From JAIBCC01 sp963763855 (lineage in GTDB: Bacteria; Acidobacteriota; Blastocatellia; Pyrinomonadales; Pyrinomonadaceae), in NCBI GenBank assembly GCA_963763855.1, contig CAVXPU010000005.1, forward strand, positions 1,488,001 to 1,552,000: a stretch of DNA of 64,000 nucleotides, read 5' to 3'. Each line of letters starts with the position of its first letter. Within the stretch, counting starts at the first letter, position 1. A model generated the notes under the pieces. The model was not told where the DNA came from and did not search any database. It saw only the letters and a list, made by a program, of their open reading frames with translations. Positions 17,567-25,483 of the stretch are shown here, piece by piece. Both the position numbers and the translations under genes were made by a program.

Positions 17567-17983
17567 ATGAGTAATTTAACATTTGGAATTATCAAGCCTG
17601 ATGCAGTAGCAAAAGGGCATACGGGAAAGATTGTTGATAGAATTATCAGCAATGGGTTTAAGGTTCGTGGGATGAAATTGATTCATCAAACGTTGAAAAA
17701 TGCACAGGGTTTTTATGCGGTTCACTCAGAACGCCCGTTTTTTGGCGAACTAACCGAATTCATGTCGAGCGGACCATGCGTTGTTTTAGCGTTGGAAAAG
17801 GAAGGGGCAGTGAAAGCTTGGCGTGATTTGATGGGAGCAACTAATCCTGCGGAAGCGGCTGAAGGCACATTGCGTAAGGATTTCGCGGGTTCGATTGGCG
17901 AAAATGCGGTTCACGGTTCAGATTCAGACGAAAACGCGGCAATTGAGATTGCCTACTTTTTCAGCAAACTTGAATTAGTTTAA
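17567..17983 (+). CDS. ndk: Nucleoside diphosphate kinase
   Basis: The 138-residue protein matches NDK closely: FGIIKPDAVAKGHTGKIV at the start, ERPFFGELTEFMSSGP in the middle and the active-site His at 116 in NAVHGSDS. It exchanges gamma-phosphates among nucleoside triphosphates and keeps dNTP and CTP pools balanced. Length is normal. AGGGGA lies upstream of the ATG at some distance. It stands alone, 40 nt after the thioesterase gene. Confidence 0.95.
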   Translation: MSNLTFGIIKPDAVAKGHTGKIVDRIISNGFKVRGMKLIHQTLKNAQGFYAVHSERPFFGELTEFMSSGPCVVLALEKEGAVKAWRDLMGATNPAEAAEGTLRKDFAGSIGENAVHGSDSDENAAIEIAYFFSKLELV

Positions 17984-18106
17984 CCGTCAATGTATAAAGG
18001 TTGCAGAGTTTTAAATACTACAAATATTGATTTTAATTATCAGCTAACTGTAAGCTATGATTAGATTCTGCAACTTAATAAAACTTTTTGCAAAGGACTT
18101 AAAACA

Positions 18107-19237
18107 ATGAAAAAATGCCCTAAATGTCAGACAACTTTCGGCGATGACAAACGCTTTTGTCAGATAGACGGAACACCTTTAGTTGAAGGAGTTGAACCTG
18201 TTGTAACTGAAGATCCGTACAAAACTGTTGTAGTTGGCAAACAAGACATTCCATTGGCGAATTTAGTGGATGATCCGAAGAAAATTCAAAGTTCAGGCAG
18301 CGATCTGAAAGAAGATGACCTTTTGCAATTGCCTGAGGAATTTGATCCGATGAAAACGATGGTTGTTTCAGAACCGATAAAGTTTGAAAAACCCGTCGTA
18401 ACGCCGCCGAAATCTGAAATGGTTGTTCCAAGTCCTGAGCCGCCAAAATTTGATGAACCGAAATTAACTCCTCCAAGTTTTGGAGATTTATCTTCGAATG
18501 AACCCAAAACCGATCCGGTAGTTGACCCAAAAGCGACTGTAACTTACAGCGAAAAACCAAAGCCGGAAGCTCCGATTCCTAATCCTTTTAGCAGCTCATT
18601 GAGTGGCAGTACGCCATTTTCATCGCCAATGACAGAGCCTTCGAAACCGATGGAAACGCCTAAATTTAACGCGAATCCATTGCCGAGTGAAAGTCCAAAG
18701 ATTGATTCGCCTTTTTCCACACCGCCAAATAATCCGATAGGATCACCATTTCAGCCAACTCCTGTAAGCCCTGCTTTCAAGGAGCCGGAAAGTCCGTTTA
18801 GTGCTCCACCTTCGCCGTTTGATTCGCCTTTTGGGCAAAATGATATGTCAAATCAGCCTGCAAACGTCGGTTCCGCGTGGACGCCGCCGCCTGCACCGGT
18901 ACAAAGCTGGGGTGAACAAGGAGTTGGACAAAATACACCATTTCAACCGCCGCCTGCGGGTACAGGTGGGTTGAATCAAACGTTGCCGATAGTTTCATTG
19001 GTATTGGGGATTATTTCACTTTGTTGCTATATCTCGCCTTTAACTGGTTTAATTGCTTTAATTACCGGTTATTTAGGAATGAAAAACGCAAATAATGACC
19101 CCGCAAATTACGGTGGAAAAGGACTTGCAATTGCAGGGATGATTGTTGGCGGCTTATTCTTTTTATTGGGTGTTTGCTACTACATTTATATTTTCGTAAT
19201 TATCGGCTTAGCGGCAAGCGGGAATCTACCTAGGTAG
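18107..19237 (+). CDS. Zinc-ribbon, proline-rich, DUF4190-type membrane protein
   Basis: The 376-residue protein has three parts: an N-terminal zinc ribbon (CPKCQTTFGDDKRFCQ, residues 4-19), a long Pro/Ser/Phe-rich low-complexity linker (about 50-290), and a C-terminal pair of membrane helices with GLIALITGYLGMKNA and GKGLAIAGMIVGG, the DUF4190 pattern. The long linker probably spans cytoplasmic space between the ribbon and the membrane. Function is not known. The spacer upstream contains GTTGCAGA and TCTGCAAC as distant inverted copies, of doubtful meaning. Confidence 0.75.
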   Translation: MKKCPKCQTTFGDDKRFCQIDGTPLVEGVEPVVTEDPYKTVVVGKQDIPLANLVDDPKKIQSSGSDLKEDDLLQLPEEFDPMKTMVVSEPIKFEKPVVTPPKSEMVVPSPEPPKFDEPKLTPPSFGDLSSNEPKTDPVVDPKATVTYSEKPKPEAPIPNPFSSSLSGSTPFSSPMTEPSKPMETPKFNANPLPSESPKIDSPFSTPPNNPIGSPFQPTPVSPAFKEPESPFSAPPSPFDSPFGQNDMSNQPANVGSAWTPPPAPVQSWGEQGVGQNTPFQPPPAGTGGLNQTLPIVSLVLGIISLCCYISPLTGLIALITGYLGMKNANNDPANYGGKGLAIAGMIVGGLFFLLGVCYYIYIFVIIGLAASGNLPR

Positions 19238-19268
19238 AGGATTTTCAGTTTATTAAAACAATCAAAAT

Positions 19269-19790
19269 ATGTCATTAATTTCAGACGTTATTAATTCAAC
19301 CAAAGCGATCATCAAAGGGATGAAAATCACCATCTCTAAAATGCCGCAAAAAAAATGGACAGTTCAATATCCGGACGATCCGGTTACGCTCCAGCCGCGG
19401 TATCGTGGGCAACATCTATTGCACGTTGATGAAAATGGCAAGGAAAAATGCGTAGCCTGTTATCTTTGTGCGGTGGCTTGCCCGAGTGATTGCATCTACA
19501 TTGAAGCGACCGATGATGCCCGTCCATATGAAGAACGGGTTGGACGCGATGAGCGATATGCGAAGGTTTATAACATTGATTATGGACGTTGTATTTTCTG
19601 CGGATTTTGCGTAGAAGCCTGCCCGAAAGACGCAATTACGCACGGCTATAATTTCGAACTTTCGGTTTATAATCGGGCTGATTTGCTCAAAACGAAAGAC
19701 GATTTATTGATTACCAAGCAAATACAATCTAAGAATTATCGAGTCGCACTTTCTAGTGAAGATGTTGATTCTGAGTTTAAGGAAGTATAG
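19269..19790 (+). CDS. nuoI: NADH-quinone oxidoreductase subunit I (two [4Fe-4S] ferredoxin-type)
   Basis: The 173-residue protein is a standard NuoI: VQYPDDPVTLQPRYRGQH leader, then two 4Fe-4S motifs at C61/64/67/71 (CVACYLCAVACP) and C108/111/114/118 (CIFCGFCVEACP). In complex I these clusters (N6a, N6b) carry electrons towards N2 and quinone. No other nuo gene is nearby, although NuoI is normally encoded between nuoH and nuoJ. Either the complex I genes are scattered or this is an extra copy. A hairpin with a T-run follows, so it is probably monocistronic. Confidence 0.88.
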   Translation: MSLISDVINSTKAIIKGMKITISKMPQKKWTVQYPDDPVTLQPRYRGQHLLHVDENGKEKCVACYLCAVACPSDCIYIEATDDARPYEERVGRDERYAKVYNIDYGRCIFCGFCVEACPKDAITHGYNFELSVYNRADLLKTKDDLLITKQIQSKNYRVALSSEDVDSEFKEV

Positions 19791-19820
19791 GTTTTTAGAA
19801 TTTTGGTTCTGCAATAAAAG

Positions 19821-19857
19821 AGGTGACATTTCGTGAAAGCGGATTCACCTTTTTTTT
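19821..19857 (+). terminator. Rho-independent terminator after nuoI
   Basis: AGGTGA (19821-19826) pairs with TCACCT (19845-19850), followed by a run of eight T. The stem is short and the loop long, but the T-run is strong. Confidence 0.65.
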
Positions 19858-19880
19858 ATTTGCTTGTATAATCCTAACTC

Positions 19881-20504
19881 GTGGACACATCAAATCTTCC
19901 TCCTTCAGTAAAAGGTAGAAATTATGAAATTCGTGGGATTGCCTTGCGTGATTTTGCAGGGTTGAATCGCGATGATGAGCGTCTAAATCCATTTGAATTA
20001 GCACGTTACGCAAATCTTTTTGTAATTCCTTATGAAAAATTAGAAGCAATTTTAACCGAAGAAACGCGTCTGCATCTGGTTGGAGATGGCAAGGATGCAT
20101 GGTCTGGAGGAGCTTGTTCAAAAGCTTTACCCGACGGAAGAAAGCTGATTGTTTTGAATCCTACACATGGGGCAAATCGACAAAATGCGACTCTGATGGA
20201 AGAAATTTCGCACGTTTTTCTTGGTCACAAACCTTCAAAACTTGCGGTTACAACATATAACAAAGAAGGAAAAGCGATCGCCCGTGAGTATCAGGCGGAT
20301 ATTGAAGAAGAGGCTTATTCGGTTGGAGCGGCTGCACTTGTTCCGTTTTCCGCCTTGCGTAGAATGATAAATCAGGGTAAAACTTCAAAAGAAATTGCCC
20401 GTCATTTCAATGTCAGTCGTGATTTGGTTGAATACCGAATTAAAGTGTCGAAATTGTGGGATGATTACACGAATTTCAATAGTAATTGGAATAACAAATC
20501 CTAA
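19881..20504 (+). CDS. ImmA/IrrE-family metallopeptidase-like protein with altered zinc motif
   Basis: The 207-residue protein matches the ImmA/IrrE (COG2856) family around ATLMEEISHVFLGHKPS and the later EYQADIEEEAYSVGAAALVPFSAL, which supplies the third ligand Glu. The usual HExxH is EEISH here (residues 107-111), so the first zinc-binding His is replaced by Glu; H111 and H116 remain. A C-terminal segment, IARHFNVSRDLVEYRIKVS, looks like a helix-turn-helix. Family members cleave repressors to induce mobile or stress genes; activity here is uncertain. The start is GTG at 19881. It overlaps nothing and precedes the phosphatase gene by 6 nt, so they may share a transcript. Confidence 0.75.
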   Translation: MDTSNLPPSVKGRNYEIRGIALRDFAGLNRDDERLNPFELARYANLFVIPYEKLEAILTEETRLHLVGDGKDAWSGGACSKALPDGRKLIVLNPTHGANRQNATLMEEISHVFLGHKPSKLAVTTYNKEGKAIAREYQADIEEEAYSVGAAALVPFSALRRMINQGKTSKEIARHFNVSRDLVEYRIKVSKLWDDYTNFNSNWNNKS

Positions 20505-20510
20505 AATAGC

Positions 20511-21797
20511 ATGAGTGAACCAATACAAACTTCAAAACAGGATTCAAAACTTTCCGTAGTTGATAAGCTGCGTATGCTGCTCGATATTACGAAAACCATA
20601 AGCCGTTCGATGGATTTGGACGAAGTGCTAAGTCTTGTAATGGATACGCTTAGCTCGATTATTCCTTATGACGCAGCGGGAATTTACCTGATTGAACAAG
20701 ATGAGGGCAGAGAGAATCCATATATTTTCAAGTCAAAGACAATTCGCGGATATGAAATCAGTTTTGAGTTGATAGAGCCGCGTTTGAAACTTGGCGAAGG
20801 CTTTATTGGTTATGTAGCACAAAAAGGCGAACCTATAATTTCGCCGGATGTCAGCAAAGATTCGAGATATTTTCATGCGAGAGAGAAAACCCGATCCGAA
20901 ATGGTGGCTCCGATTATTTCAAACGAGGAAGTAATCGGCGTTTTTGATCTTGAGAGTGACGAACTTGATGCTTACGACGAAAACGATCTAGAAGTTTTGC
21001 AGATGCTCGCTTCTCAGGTAGCGATAATTATTGAGAAGGTAAATCTTTACGATGAATTGGTAGAGAAAAAGAGAATTCAGGCTCAATTGGAAGTCGCACG
21101 ACAAGTTCAGATGCAGCTTTTGCCGGAAAAAGATCCTAATTTGAAGGGCTTCGACATTTCAGCATATGTTTTTCCGACCGAAGAAGTTTCAGGAGATTAC
21201 TATGATTGGGTTAAGATTTTTGACGATCAAATTGGCGTGATTATCGCTGACGTTGCTGGCAAGGGAATTCCCGCAGCACTTTTGGTTGCTTTTCTTCGGG
21301 CATCATTGCGAACGAATGTACAGATTGGTTACGCTCCGCATATTGCTTTATCTAGAGTCAATAATTTATTGTGGGATTCCGTCGAATCTCATCAATTTGT
21401 GACCGCACTTTATGGGATTTTAGACGCTACTAACAAAACTTTTGTCTATTCTAACGCCGGACATAATCCGCCGCTTTTAATCAACCAAAATGGCGATTAC
21501 CGCTACGTTGAGTATGGTGATCTACCTCTGGGAATGTTTCGCTCAATGCGTTATCACCAGCATTTTTTACGCCTTGAAAAAAGGCAAACCCTCGTGCTTT
21601 ACACGGATGGAATGACCGAAGCCGATAATTCAGACGGTGAGGAATTTGGACGCGAAAGACTTGCCGAGCTCGTTTTGAAAGGAATTGATCTCTCTGCAAA
21701 AGAACTGATCGATTTTATACGCAAGGGAGTTCAGGATTTTACGGACAGGAAGTTTTTGGATGACGACGGAACACTCTTTATTATCAAATCAATATGA
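20511..21797 (+). CDS. GAF domain plus SpoIIE-type PP2C serine phosphatase (RsbU-like)
   Basis: The 428-residue protein has a GAF sensor domain (about residues 25-180), a short coiled connector (ELVEKKRIQAQLEVARQVQ), and a SpoIIE phosphatase domain (about 195-428) with the metal-binding EEVSGDYYDW, DVAGKGIPAALL, SNAGHNPPLL and LYTDGMTEA motifs. Such proteins dephosphorylate anti-anti-sigma factors to switch on sigma-factor-dependent stress programmes. No STAS or anti-sigma gene is nearby, so the partner is encoded elsewhere. It ends just before a hairpin. Confidence 0.88.
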   Translation: MSEPIQTSKQDSKLSVVDKLRMLLDITKTISRSMDLDEVLSLVMDTLSSIIPYDAAGIYLIEQDEGRENPYIFKSKTIRGYEISFELIEPRLKLGEGFIGYVAQKGEPIISPDVSKDSRYFHAREKTRSEMVAPIISNEEVIGVFDLESDELDAYDENDLEVLQMLASQVAIIIEKVNLYDELVEKKRIQAQLEVARQVQMQLLPEKDPNLKGFDISAYVFPTEEVSGDYYDWVKIFDDQIGVIIADVAGKGIPAALLVAFLRASLRTNVQIGYAPHIALSRVNNLLWDSVESHQFVTALYGILDATNKTFVYSNAGHNPPLLINQNGDYRYVEYGDLPLGMFRSMRYHQHFLRLEKRQTLVLYTDGMTEADNSDGEEFGRERLAELVLKGIDLSAKELIDFIRKGVQDFTDRKFLDDDGTLFIIKSI

Positions 21798-21800
21798 AAA

Positions 21801-21830
21801 CGGAAGGCAAACCTAAGTTTAAACCTTCCG
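21801..21830 (+). terminator. Hairpin after the SpoIIE phosphatase gene
   Basis: CGGAAGG (21801-21807) pairs with CCTTCCG (21824-21830), with further partial pairing of AAAC and GTTT inside. The T-tract after it is interrupted (CGTTCTCTT), so termination may be moderate. Confidence 0.5.
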
Positions 21831-21853
21831 CGTTCTCTTCAGTTGTATTGGAA

Positions 21854-22111
21854 TTAATGCGTTGTAATTGACAAGTGAACGGTTTCACCGCCTGGAACTA
21901 TCGGAGCAGTATAATCTCCGTAATTTATTTCAGCATTTTCGGTTGAAAACGCATATATATCGAAACCATGGGCATCTAAACAATCTGCTAACTCTATTGA
22001 ATTGTGCAGATAGACAGCTTCGCGATAGCCCGATTCAGCACGGATCTGGAGCAATCTTTCGATCACTTCCAATGGTGCAAAACATCTTACTGGGTCTTTA
22101 AAAGTTGCCAT
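21854..22111 (-). CDS. Small hypothetical protein
   Basis: An 85-residue frame starts at an ATG preceded by TAGGGA about seven bases upstream and reads MATFKDPVRCFAPLEVIERL. It is soluble and mixed alpha/beta in look, with no motif I recognise. A longer frame to 22189 exists, but its extra N-terminus is Arg/Cys-rich and lacks a ribosome site. A plus-strand frame covers the same bases and seems less protein-like. Treat as a probable but unproven gene. Confidence 0.45.
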   Translation of the reverse strand: MATFKDPVRCFAPLEVIERLLQIRAESGYREAVYLHNSIELADCLDAHGFDIYAFSTENAEINYGDYTAPIVPGGETVHLSITTH

Positions 22112-22314
22112 AATATTCCCTAAGTTCAAAATCGCCCGACAATGTAGGCAGTCTTTTAGATTACGCTTGCGTTGGAAAGGTTGTTTCAAAATAAATAATT
22201 TACGGCGTATATTAAATGTATGGCATCTATAAGAATTCGATCAAAAATATTGCACTTGCAGTAAAAAAGGAATACCATTCACTTGAAACATCAACATAAG
22301 GAGTTTGAAACGAT

Positions 22315-23412
22315 ATGAATAACATTTCAAGAAAAGCTTTGTCTTTTGTCGTATTTGGATTATTTCTGACAGGTTTGTCATTTGCCCAAGACAGCAAAAA
22401 GGCTTCTGCTGCAGCGAGTTTGTATCTCATTTCTGCCAAAGCCGGGGCTGTAAATTTTCTTGCGGGAAAAGTCGCTGTTCAAACTAAAGATGGAAAAATC
22501 GGAACTTTGCAAAAAGGCGACACGGTTGAGGTTGGTGATAGAGTTTCGACGTCTGATGATGGAAAAGCCGAAGTCTTGCTAAATCCGGGTTCGTATATCA
22601 GAATCGCCGAAAACTCCGAGTTTGAATTTATTTCTACATCGTTAGATGACTTGCAAATAAAACTCAACAAAGGTTCGGCAATGCTTGAAGTTATTGCGGA
22701 TAAAGATTTTAGAGTTTCTTTGAAGCTGCCTAATTCTAAATTTTATTTGATTACGGAGGGAGTTTTCAGGCTTGATGTTTTGGAAAACGGAGATGGCAAA
22801 ATATCTGTTTGGAGAGGAAAAGCTCAGGTTGGCGATTCTAATGCAACGATTATCAAAAAAGGCAAAACAGCCACGCAGAATGGATCAAGCGTTTTGGTTG
22901 CAAAGTTTGATCGTGATATCAAGGGAAATTTAGAAAATTGGAGCCGTGATCGGGCGAAAGAAATTGCCAAAATCAACGCGAAATTGATGGAAAGAGAGAT
23001 GAGCCGTTCATTGTTTAATTCTTACCAAAATCGCGGTTGGGGAATGTCCACCGGTTATGGTTTATGGGTTCAAGATCCTTTTAGTCGAAGTTTTTGTTTC
23101 TTGCCTTTCGGCTACGCATGGAGTTCGCCCTATGGATTTGGCTATAATCAAAGTATTTGGAGCTATCAGCTTCCAAGGCAAATTACGTATCAGGTTTATC
23201 AAAATCCGAATTTGAACAACCCAAATAATGGTCAGCAAACTCCGATGATTCCTCCGAGCAGTCAACCGACATATGGTGGTAATTCCGGTGGAACAAATAA
23301 TGGTGGAGGTAATCAGCCAATAAGCCAACCGCCGCCGCAACCAAGGCAAGAAACTCCCCGATATGAAAGACCAAGTATCGTTGACCGGAAAGCGGATCCA
23401 AAAATTGATTAG
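22315..23412 (+). CDS. FecR-domain secreted protein with Gly/Pro-rich tail
   Basis: The 365-residue protein begins with a signal peptide (ends ..LTGLSFAQ). Residues about 45-130 form a FecR domain, with KGDTVEVGDRVSTSDDGKAEVLLNPGSYIRI and a later VWRGKAQVG. A charged helical segment follows (NWSRDRAKEIAKINAKLMERE), then an aromatic/Gly-rich part and a Pro/Asn/Gly-rich tail with PPPQPR. It is not a sigma regulator in the classic sense, since no ECF sigma gene is adjacent; such proteins are common in this phylum and probably sit in the periplasm or on the cell surface. AAGGAG lies upstream of the ATG. Confidence 0.75.
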   Translation: MNNISRKALSFVVFGLFLTGLSFAQDSKKASAAASLYLISAKAGAVNFLAGKVAVQTKDGKIGTLQKGDTVEVGDRVSTSDDGKAEVLLNPGSYIRIAENSEFEFISTSLDDLQIKLNKGSAMLEVIADKDFRVSLKLPNSKFYLITEGVFRLDVLENGDGKISVWRGKAQVGDSNATIIKKGKTATQNGSSVLVAKFDRDIKGNLENWSRDRAKEIAKINAKLMEREMSRSLFNSYQNRGWGMSTGYGLWVQDPFSRSFCFLPFGYAWSSPYGFGYNQSIWSYQLPRQITYQVYQNPNLNNPNNGQQTPMIPPSSQPTYGGNSGGTNNGGGNQPISQPPPQPRQETPRYERPSIVDRKADPKID

Positions 23413-23418
23413 ATTATA

Positions 23419-23444
23419 AGCGGGCTTAAAAGTCCCGCTTTTTT
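23419..23444. terminator. Bidirectional terminator between convergent genes
   Basis: AGCGGG (23419-23424) pairs with CCCGCT (23434-23439), followed by TTTTT. It lies between the convergent FecR-domain and CPBP protease genes; the CPBP stop codon is in the T-run. Confidence 0.85.
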
Positions 23445-24312
23445 AATTGAGAAAGTAAGATAAAGCGGGCTGTGCATTTTCGATTACTGGCTTTTGGTCG
23501 TAAAAAGTCCCCACAACTAAGGCGATTGATTGGACACCGTTGAAAATTGTGTGAAGAATGATACACGGCAATAGATTCTCTGATTTCACTCTAATCATTG
23601 TTAAGACTAGGCTTAACAGGCAAATCATTAAGATAGTAGAATAGCTTGGATAATATTGCGGAACGTGAACTGCCGCAAAAAGCAACGTTACTAAGAAAAC
23701 TGCCACCGGAATTCCAAAAGTTCGTTGGAAAGCAGAATACATAATTCCACGATAAACCACTTCTTCGACCAATGGAGCGGTTAAAGTAGCCATAATTGCT
23801 ACAATATAAACAGCTGACTTTGAACTTTGGAGCATTTTCAGGAAATCATTTTCTTGTTCGGGCAAAACTTGCGAAACCAAAGCCGCTAAAACAAAAAAGC
23901 CAATAGTAATCCCGATCAAATAAAGGATATTAAATCCGCCCATTTTCCATCCAAGCATTTCCTTGAACGAATACTTCTTCCCCCAGGTCACGATTATCCA
24001 AGCAAACAAAATCGTAAGCAAATGAGCGGGAATTATTCCGAGCAGGTTAAACATTAAGGCATAAGGATCACTTTGAATTGTTTCTTGAAGAATTTTTCCA
24101 TCGGTTAGCGGCACTCTTTGCACAAGTAAATAGACCAGAATGAAAACCGTAGGAATCACGGCAATCAAGATAATGCTGCCAACCCAGGTTAAGATTCCAA
24201 TCAAACTGTTCCATGGCGGATTATTGGGACTCATCTCTTTTGTTTCGGATGGAGGCTGGTCTAATTCCTGTTTAAGTGATTCGTTATAGTCTTGAATTTG
24301 TTCGTTTTGCAC
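23443..24312 (-). CDS. CPBP-family intramembrane metalloprotease (CAAX protease-like)
   Basis: The 289-residue protein is mostly membrane helices after a charged, cytoplasmic N-terminus of about 35 residues. It has the motifs of the CPBP/Abi family: EEVVYRG (E183, E184, R188) and H216 in LFAAVHVPQY, all expected in the membrane active site. Bacterial members process or modify peptides or act in immunity, but the substrate here is unknown. It is convergent with the FecR gene and divergent from kdsB. Confidence 0.85.
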   Translation of the reverse strand: MQNEQIQDYNESLKQELDQPPSETKEMSPNNPPWNSLIGILTWVGSIILIAVIPTVFILVYLLVQRVPLTDGKILQETIQSDPYALMFNLLGIIPAHLLTILFAWIIVTWGKKYSFKEMLGWKMGGFNILYLIGITIGFFVLAALVSQVLPEQENDFLKMLQSSKSAVYIVAIMATLTAPLVEEVVYRGIMYSAFQRTFGIPVAVFLVTLLFAAVHVPQYYPSYSTILMICLLSLVLTMIRVKSENLLPCIILHTIFNGVQSIALVVGTFYDQKPVIENAQPALSYFLN

Positions 24313-24388
24313 GTTTCAGAGTTTAGCGGATAAAGTTTCGCAACTCAAACTTTGAATTATTTTTACAACCGATATACACTTAAATTCC

Positions 24389-25192
24389 GTGAGTCAAGCG
24401 GAAAATAATCCAACAAAATCTATTATCGCAATCATTCCGGCAAGGTTTTTATCGACCCGTTTGGAAGGGAAGTTGCTGCTGCATATCAACGGCAAGCCGC
24501 TGATTTTGCACACTTTAGAGCAAGCTAAAAAAGCCCGAAATGTAGATCGTGTAATTGTCGCAACCGATAATGAGAGGATTCTGCAAACTGTTATTGAAAG
24601 TGGAAATGAAGCTGTCATGACTTCCGCGGATCATCAATCCGGGAGTGACCGAATTGCTGAAGTTGCCGAAAAGCTTCCTGAGAATTCTATAATCGTAAAT
24701 GTTCAAGGCGACGAGCCGATGATTCCGTCCACGACAATTGAAAGGGCTGTGGATGCGTTGCTAAATGACGAAAGTATTGTGATGTCAACGACTTGCGAGA
24801 AAATCGAAGATTACAAAGATGTATTATCGGCTGATGTTGTCAAAGTAGTTACTGATAGAAACGAATTCGCTTTGTATTTTTCGAGGTCACCGATTCCTTT
24901 TCCGCGTGATGCTGTAAAGCAGTTTGGAACACTTGAAAATGCTTTGAAAAGGGAGCAAAATTTGATTAATACATTTCGCAAACACACAGGCTTATACGTT
25001 TACCGGCGGGAATTTTTATTGAAATTTACGAAGATGCCGCAATCGAATTTGGAAAAAATCGAAATGCTCGAGCAACTTCGGGCGTTGGAAAATGGGGCAA
25101 GAATTAAGGTTATTGAGGTCGTGGAAAGTTCGATTGGTGTTGACACGCTAGAAGATTTTGAGAGAGTTAAATATCTTTTGGAGCAACAATAA
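24389..25192 (+). CDS. kdsB: 3-deoxy-manno-octulosonate cytidylyltransferase (CMP-Kdo synthetase)
   Basis: The 267-residue protein has the nucleotidyltransferase start IIPARFLSTRLEGKLL, then GSDRIAEV, NVQGDEPMI and FSRSPIPFPRD, all diagnostic of KdsB. It couples Kdo to CTP for LPS inner-core synthesis in the cytoplasm. The start is GTG at 24389. It heads a run containing pyrG, kdsA and kdsC, which gives both the sugar acid and the CTP it uses. Its TAA overlaps the next ATG by one base. Confidence 0.93.
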   Translation: MSQAENNPTKSIIAIIPARFLSTRLEGKLLLHINGKPLILHTLEQAKKARNVDRVIVATDNERILQTVIESGNEAVMTSADHQSGSDRIAEVAEKLPENSIIVNVQGDEPMIPSTTIERAVDALLNDESIVMSTTCEKIEDYKDVLSADVVKVVTDRNEFALYFSRSPIPFPRDAVKQFGTLENALKREQNLINTFRKHTGLYVYRREFLLKFTKMPQSNLEKIEMLEQLRALENGARIKVIEVVESSIGVDTLEDFERVKYLLEQQ

Positions 25193-25464
25193 TGGGTGAT
25201 TGGTTAGGATTATTGTTTTTTGTATTTGTAATTATTGGCGTTTATCTTGGAATTAGCGGTCTTGGAAATACTCATCGGCGAACTCCCGAAGAATTTGAAC
25301 GTCGGGCGGCAGAGGGGGGAAGTGCATTGGGTGCGGTTGGGAATGCGTTGAATAAAGTTTTGAATCCTGCAGAGGGAAAATCTCAAGAAACGATTGCAAA
25401 ACTAAAAGATGGGCGATATGACAAAAAGAAACGCGAAGGCAAAGGAAACGGAGATTTAGAATAA
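25192..25464 (+). CDS. Small single-pass membrane protein, unknown function
   Basis: The 90-residue protein has one N-terminal membrane helix (about residues 4-24) and a charged, Lys/Gly-rich cytoplasmic tail ending KKKREGKGNGDLE. No family is recognised. Its ATG overlaps the kdsB stop (TAATG) and its stop lies 19 nt before pyrG, so it is part of the Kdo-pyrG transcript. It is too short and simple for a functional guess. Confidence 0.65.
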   Translation: MGDWLGLLFFVFVIIGVYLGISGLGNTHRRTPEEFERRAAEGGSALGAVGNALNKVLNPAEGKSQETIAKLKDGRYDKKKREGKGNGDLE

Positions 25465-25483
25465 TTTGATTGATGGAGCAGAG

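Noticed and set aside
18120..18560. 146-codon minus-strand frame in the DUF4190 gene
   Set aside because: Gln/Leu-rich product that arises from the antisense of a Pro/Ser-rich linker.
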